Assembly (NCBI RefSeq): GCF_014650575.1
Contig: NZ_BMVF01000016.1
Location: forward strand, 62,001-126,000
Source: Streptomyces naganishii JCM 4654
GTDB taxonomy: Bacteria > Actinomycetota > Actinomycetes > Streptomycetales > Streptomycetaceae
Length of the DNA: 64,000 nt
Direction of reading: 5' to 3'
Shown here: positions 60,757 to 64,000 of the stretch, piece after piece
Layout of the letters: each line of letters starts with the position of its first letter
Numbering within the stretch: the first letter of the stretch is position 1
Program-made: the position numbers and the translations under genes
Notes under the pieces: generated by a model
Databases searched by the model: none
Seen by the model: the letters and a program-made list of their open reading frames with translations, nothing else
What the model was told of the DNA's origin: nothing

Positions 60757-62081
60757 GGCAGTTCCGCCGTCACCCGGGTGGGCCCGCCGGCCGGGGAGTC
60801 GACCACGAGGATCCCGTCCACGGCGTCCAGCCGCTCGGCCAGCCCCGCCAGGCCCGAACCCGCGGACACGTCCGCCCCGCCGGCCCCGTCGTCCACGACC
60901 TGGAGCATCAGCCGGTCCTCGACCCGCCACACGTCCACCGACGCCGACCTGGCCCCGCTGTGCTTGCTGATGTTCTGCAGCAGCTCCGAGACCGTGAAGT
61001 ACGCGATGCCCTCGATCGCCGGGGCCGGCCGCTCGGAAAGGTCCACGTCCACCGCGACCGGCACCGTGCAGCGGGAGGCGACCGAGGACAGGGCGGCGTC
61101 CAGGCCGCGGTCGGTCAGTACGGCGGGATGGATGCCGCGGGCCAGGTCGCGCAGCTCCTGGAGCGCCGTCTTCACCTCGCCGTGCGCCTCGTCCACCATC
61201 CGCGCCGCCGCCCGCGGGTCCTCGGCCAGCTTCTCCTTCGCCAGGCCCAGGTCCATCGCCAGCGCCACCAGCCGGGCCTGCGCCCCGTCGTGCAGGTCCC
61301 GCTCGATGCGCCGCAGGTCGGCTGCGGCCGTGTCCACCACGACCCCGCGGTCCGACTCCAGCTCCACCACCCGCGCCGACAGCCGCGACGGCCCGAGCAG
61401 CCCGTGCACCAGCACCCGGTCCACCATCGTCAGCGCCCGCACGATCCACGGCGTGGCCAGCGTGAACAGCAGGCCCACCAGCCCGGTGACCCCGATCTCG
61501 AACGGGTTGTCGAGGAAGACGCGGTGGTGCTCGTCGCCGTAGAGCTGGATGCCGCCCTGGCCGGCCCACATCGGGAAGACCCAGAACCACAGCGGGTACG
61601 TCAGCAGCGTCCAGCCCACCGACCACACGGTCAGGCCCACCACGAAGGAGAACACCGACCACGGGAACTGGAGCACCGAGTAGAGCAGGGCCCGCCACGA
61701 GGCGCCGCTCTTCAGCACGGCCCCCGTCCAGGCCAGCACCCCGTGCCGCTTCATCCGCAACGGCTCCGGCTCGGCCACCTCCAGATCCAGCAGGCCGCGC
61801 GCCCTGGCCCGCTCCAGCACGCCGAGCCCGCGGCAGCCCGCCAGCGCCGCCGCCAGCACCGGCACCCCGAGGAACGTCACCAGCAGGCCGGCCCCCAGCG
61901 ACACCATCGTCACGGCGTAGGTGAACATCAGGATGCCCATCGGCAGGCTCAGCAGCACGTACCCGAACTCGCGCCAGCTGCGCGCCTCGAACGGCGCCCG
62001 GAGCCCGGCGGGCAGCCGGTGGTTCCGGTGATCCCGGCCGGCGCCGTATTCCTGTCCGTGCCTCGCGTACTCGGTGGCCAT
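60744..62081 (-). CDS. NarL-type sensor histidine kinase, first of two paralogues
   Basis: A 445-residue kinase with an N-terminal sensor of at least four membrane helices (about 40-80 and 135-215) and a conserved linker. The HisKA_3 dimerisation region holds phosphoacceptor H264 (ERDLHDGAQARL). The HATPase region has ELLQNISKHSGARSA (N-box) and GSGLAGLAERL (G-box). The helical and ATPase parts are almost identical to the second kinase at 62397. The expected partner is the response regulator at 59788. Signal unknown. The 3' end is triplicated downstream. Confidence 0.92.
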   Translation of the reverse strand: MATEYARHGQEYGAGRDHRNHRLPAGLRAPFEARSWREFGYVLLSLPMGILMFTYAVTMVSLGAGLLVTFLGVPVLAAALAGCRGLGVLERARARGLLDLEVAEPEPLRMKRHGVLAWTGAVLKSGASWRALLYSVLQFPWSVFSFVVGLTVWSVGWTLLTYPLWFWVFPMWAGQGGIQLYGDEHHRVFLDNPFEIGVTGLVGLLFTLATPWIVRALTMVDRVLVHGLLGPSRLSARVVELESDRGVVVDTAAADLRRIERDLHDGAQARLVALAMDLGLAKEKLAEDPRAAARMVDEAHGEVKTALQELRDLARGIHPAVLTDRGLDAALSSVASRCTVPVAVDVDLSERPAPAIEGIAYFTVSELLQNISKHSGARSASVDVWRVEDRLMLQVVDDGAGGADVSAGSGLAGLAERLDAVDGILVVDSPAGGPTRVTAELPWRR

Positions 62082-62396
62082 CGGCTTAGTCCCGTTCCCC
62101 TCGTCGTGCCGTCGTGTCGTCGTGCCGCTTCGCCGGCGGTCGCCTCTCGACGGTCGCCTCCTGGCGGTGCGGCGCGGCTCCTTCTTCCCGCCGTACCCCA
62201 GCCTGCTCGGCCGGGCCCCACGGGACCATGGAGCACGTCGGCGTCCTGAACGGGGGGTTTTCCCTACCTGGGGGGCCTGGCGGGGGTACGGCGCGTCGAG
62301 GCCGGCTGGCCGGTGGTGCCGAAGGCCGGGGCGGCCTGGGCCGGTGCGGCAAGGCGCCGGCCCCGTTCGCGTTGGCGTGGTGGGCCGGTGCTCGGG
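62082..62396. other. 315-bp gap between the two histidine kinase genes
   Basis: No gene seen. It contains GTCGTGCCGTCGTGTCGTCG-type slippage repeats near 62105-62130, CGGTCGCCT repeats near 62140-62165, and the motif GGGTTTTCCC at 62255-62264 within longer G and C runs. Confidence 0.6.
62255..62264. promoter_or_regulatory. GGGTTTTCCC motif upstream of the first kinase gene
   Basis: An AT tetramer between G and C runs, about 175 nt before ATG 62081. The same arrangement (GGGGAAAACCCC) occurs before the second kinase gene at 63675-63686. A shared binding site, perhaps of the linked response regulator, is possible. Confidence 0.4.
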
Positions 62397-63614
62397 TCAG
62401 CGGTCATTGACGGCCGCGCGGTCCCTCCACGGGAGTTCCGCCGTGACGGTCGTCGGGCCGCCCGGCGGGGACTCGACGACGAACAGGCCGTCGACGGCGT
62501 CCAGCCGATCGGCGAGCCCCCGCATGCCCGTACCGCCGTCGAGCCGGGCCCCGCCACGGCCGTCGTCCCACACCTGGATCAGCAGCCGGTCCTCGGACCG
62601 CCACACGTCCACCGACGCCGACCTCGCCCCGCTGTGCTTGCTGATGTTCTGCAGCAGCTCGGACACCGTGAAGTACGCGATGCCCTCGATCGCCGCCGCC
62701 GGACGCCTGTCCAGGTCGGCCGTCACCTTCACCGGCACCGTGCAGCGCGAGGCGACCGAGGACAGGGCGGCGTCCAGGCCGCGGTCGGTCAGCACGGCGG
62801 GATGGATGCCGCGGGCCAGGTCGCGCAGTTCCTGGAGCGCGAGCTTCACCTCGCCGTGCGCCTCCTCGACCATCGCGGCCGCCGAGTCCGGGTCCTCCAG
62901 CAGCTTCTCCTTGGCCAGACCGAGCCCCATGGCCAGGTTCACCAGCCGGGCCTGCGCCCCGTCGTGCAGGTCGCGTTCGATGCGCCGCAGATCGGCGGCG
63001 GCGGTGTCGACCACCACTCCCCGGTCGGACTCCAGTTCGGCGATGCGCCGCTCCAGCTCGTCCGAGGGCGACAGCAGGGCGCGCGCCATCGCCCGGTCCA
63101 CGTTGGTCATCCCGCGCGCGAGATAGGGCAGCACCGGCCACAGCACGAAGAGCGAGGTCAGCGTGACGGCGAAGGTCAGGATGCCCCAGGGCAGCCGGAT
63201 GAGCTCGTAGAGCGCGGCCCGCCAGGCGACCGGGTCCTTCAGCATCAGCCACAGCCGGCTCAGCGGGCCCTTCGTCCGCGCCAGCGGCAACGGGCTCGGC
63301 TCCTCGATCGCCGTCCCCAGCAACGACCTGACCCGGGCCCGCTCCAGCCGGCCCAGCTGCCGCGAGCCCGTCAGCCCGGCCGCCAGCAGCGGCAGCCCGA
63401 CCACGGTGACCGCGAGCCCGGCTCCGGTGGAGAGGACGGTCACGACGTAGACGAAACCGATCAGGGACATCGGCAGGTTGGAGAGGAGATGCGTGATCTC
63501 CTTCCAGGTGGGCAGGTCGTAGGCGAAACGGACCGGGGGCGGGCCGTCCTCGGTGCCGGCCTCCGAACGGGCGCCGGCCGCCGCCCGTTCGGAGGAGGAG
63601 ATGGGTGCGGTCAT
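62397..63614 (-). CDS. NarL-type sensor histidine kinase, second paralogue
   Basis: A 405-residue kinase, ATG 63614. Four membrane helices (about 46-85 and 138-165) precede phosphoacceptor H217 (ERDLHDGAQARL), an N-box ELLQNISKHSGARSA and a G-box GTGMRGLADRL. From the DRGVVVDTAAADLRRI region onward it closely matches the first kinase, while the sensor halves differ. Tandem duplication with sensor divergence is the simplest history. No second response regulator gene is present in the window. Confidence 0.92.
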   Translation of the reverse strand: MTAPISSSERAAAGARSEAGTEDGPPPVRFAYDLPTWKEITHLLSNLPMSLIGFVYVVTVLSTGAGLAVTVVGLPLLAAGLTGSRQLGRLERARVRSLLGTAIEEPSPLPLARTKGPLSRLWLMLKDPVAWRAALYELIRLPWGILTFAVTLTSLFVLWPVLPYLARGMTNVDRAMARALLSPSDELERRIAELESDRGVVVDTAAADLRRIERDLHDGAQARLVNLAMGLGLAKEKLLEDPDSAAAMVEEAHGEVKLALQELRDLARGIHPAVLTDRGLDAALSSVASRCTVPVKVTADLDRRPAAAIEGIAYFTVSELLQNISKHSGARSASVDVWRSEDRLLIQVWDDGRGGARLDGGTGMRGLADRLDAVDGLFVVESPPGGPTTVTAELPWRDRAAVNDR

Positions 63615-63674
63615 AGCCGCTAGCGTGCCGTGCGGCGCGCGAGCGCGCCATGAGGTCGGCCGCCCAGGTCCACG

Positions 63675-63686
63675 GGGGAAAACCCC
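63675..63686. promoter_or_regulatory. GGGGAAAACCCC motif upstream of the second kinase gene
   Basis: Lies 61 nt upstream of ATG 63614 and 130 nt upstream of the divergent second nuoA. Same architecture as the motif at 62255-62264. It may be the operator of the kinase pair. Confidence 0.45.
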
Positions 63687-63738
63687 ACCCCCGCGTCCCA
63701 CGGTGTGACGGGCTGCTTACCCTCCCTTTATCAGGGCC

Positions 63739-63744
63739 TAGACT
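63739..63744 (+). promoter_or_regulatory. -10 box (TAGACT) upstream of the second nuoA
   Basis: TAGACT fits TANNNT; the expected start is about 65 nt before GTG 63816. The region 63615-63815 is the divergent promoter of the second kinase and the second nuoA. Confidence 0.5.
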
Positions 63745-63815
63745 CCCGTGCGTACAGATCGTCGAACACCACGGACATCACGAACACCACGAGGTCAGGG
63801 AGCGAGGGACGGACG

Positions 63816-64000
63816 GTGCCTGAGACGTTGCGGGAGACACCGCGGGGGTCGACCGCCGTCGTCGCGGCGGACTACTTCCACTCCTACTCGGTCGTCGGAC
63901 TGCTCGCCGTCGTCGGCGTGCTCTTCGTCGCCGTCGCCTTCGGCGCGGGCCGACTGCTGCGGCCGGTGGTCCCCACCCCCGAGAAGCTCCTGACCTACGA
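63816..64000 (+). CDS. nuoA: Second NADH-quinone oxidoreductase subunit A (3' end outside window)
   Basis: Open from GTG 63816 (GAGGGAC about 9 nt upstream) to the window edge, 61 codons. DYFHSYSVVGLLAVVGVLFVAVAFGAGRLLRP gives the first membrane helix, and PTPEKLLTYE aligns with the NuoA loop (KLEAYECG in the first copy). The two copies differ clearly, so this is a separate lineage, not a recent duplicate. It probably opens a second nuo cluster. Its position beyond korAB suggests a ferredoxin-linked complex-I-like enzyme, which cannot be tested inside the window. Confidence 0.85.
   Translation, partial: MPETLRETPRGSTAVVAADYFHSYSVVGLLAVVGVLFVAVAFGAGRLLRPVVPTPEKLLTY

Overview
The window is very GC-rich chromosomal DNA with strong G/C bias at third codon positions, frequent GTG starts, many 4-nt stop/start overlaps and TANNNT -10 boxes close to start codons. 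Gene content and order (futalosine-pathway menaquinone genes, an actinobacterial 14-gene nuo operon, UdgX, DUF4229, DUF6668, a c-di-AMP riboswitch before a lysozyme-like gene) point to a Streptomyces chromosome core region. I recall the S. coelicolor SCO4490-SCO4600 neighbourhood as similar, but could not check this. I found no rRNA, tRNA, insertion sequence, prophage, CRISPR array or origin.

Layout. 0-4 kb: tail of a UbiX-type flavin prenyltransferase, an Lrp/AsnC regulator, mqnE, udgX, a GNAT enzyme and a small membrane protein. 4-10.7 kb: fatty-acid block with a TetR regulator, a MaoC hydratase and long FabG4-type reductase divergent from a thiolase, and an acyl-CoA ligase. 10.9-17 kb: cold-shock gene, mqnA, a Ser/Thr kinase, mqnC, a barrel-less amidohydrolase-like protein, the menaquinone methyltransferase, and a PASTA protein. 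17.4-21 kb: a GNAT enzyme, a geranylgeranyl-reductase-type flavoprotein (MenJ-like), an NlpC/P60 hydrolase, and about 0.9 kb of regulatory DNA with a candidate Rex site. 21.1-37.2 kb: nuoABCDEFGHIJKLMN. 37.3-46 kb: recQ, an M56 peptidase, a 21-bp minisatellite, fumarylacetoacetase, an ATP-grasp enzyme, a HAD phosphatase, and a lysozyme-like secreted protein under a c-di-AMP riboswitch. 46-50.4 kb: polyprenyl diphosphate synthase, a LolA-like exported protein, and an ABC ATPase/permease pair. 50.4-56.5 kb: an FMN reductase, a DUF6668/TPR divergent pair, a VOC protein, a RarD permease, and a quinone-reductase-like SDR divergent from an HxlR regulator. 56.5-64 kb: 2-oxoacid:ferredoxin oxidoreductase korAB, a NarL-type response regulator with two paralogous histidine kinases, and the start of a second nuoA.

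How it fits together. Genes for making menaquinone (mqnE, mqnA, mqnC, methyltransferase, prenyl-tail synthase), modifying it (MenJ-like reductase) and using it (complex I) lie within 46 kb. KorAB, which yields reduced ferredoxin, lies near a second nuoA whose cluster runs out of the window. This suggests a second, possibly ferredoxin-fed, complex-I-like enzyme.

The most unusual non-coding features are: three tandem duplications spanning stop codons (ATP-grasp, first histidine kinase, VOC protein); a 21-bp minisatellite; a repeat-built korA leader with mutually exclusive hairpins; a 12-codon reading frame coupled to nuoA by a GTGA overlap inside a hairpin repeat; and several long perfect or near-perfect inverted repeats in promoters.
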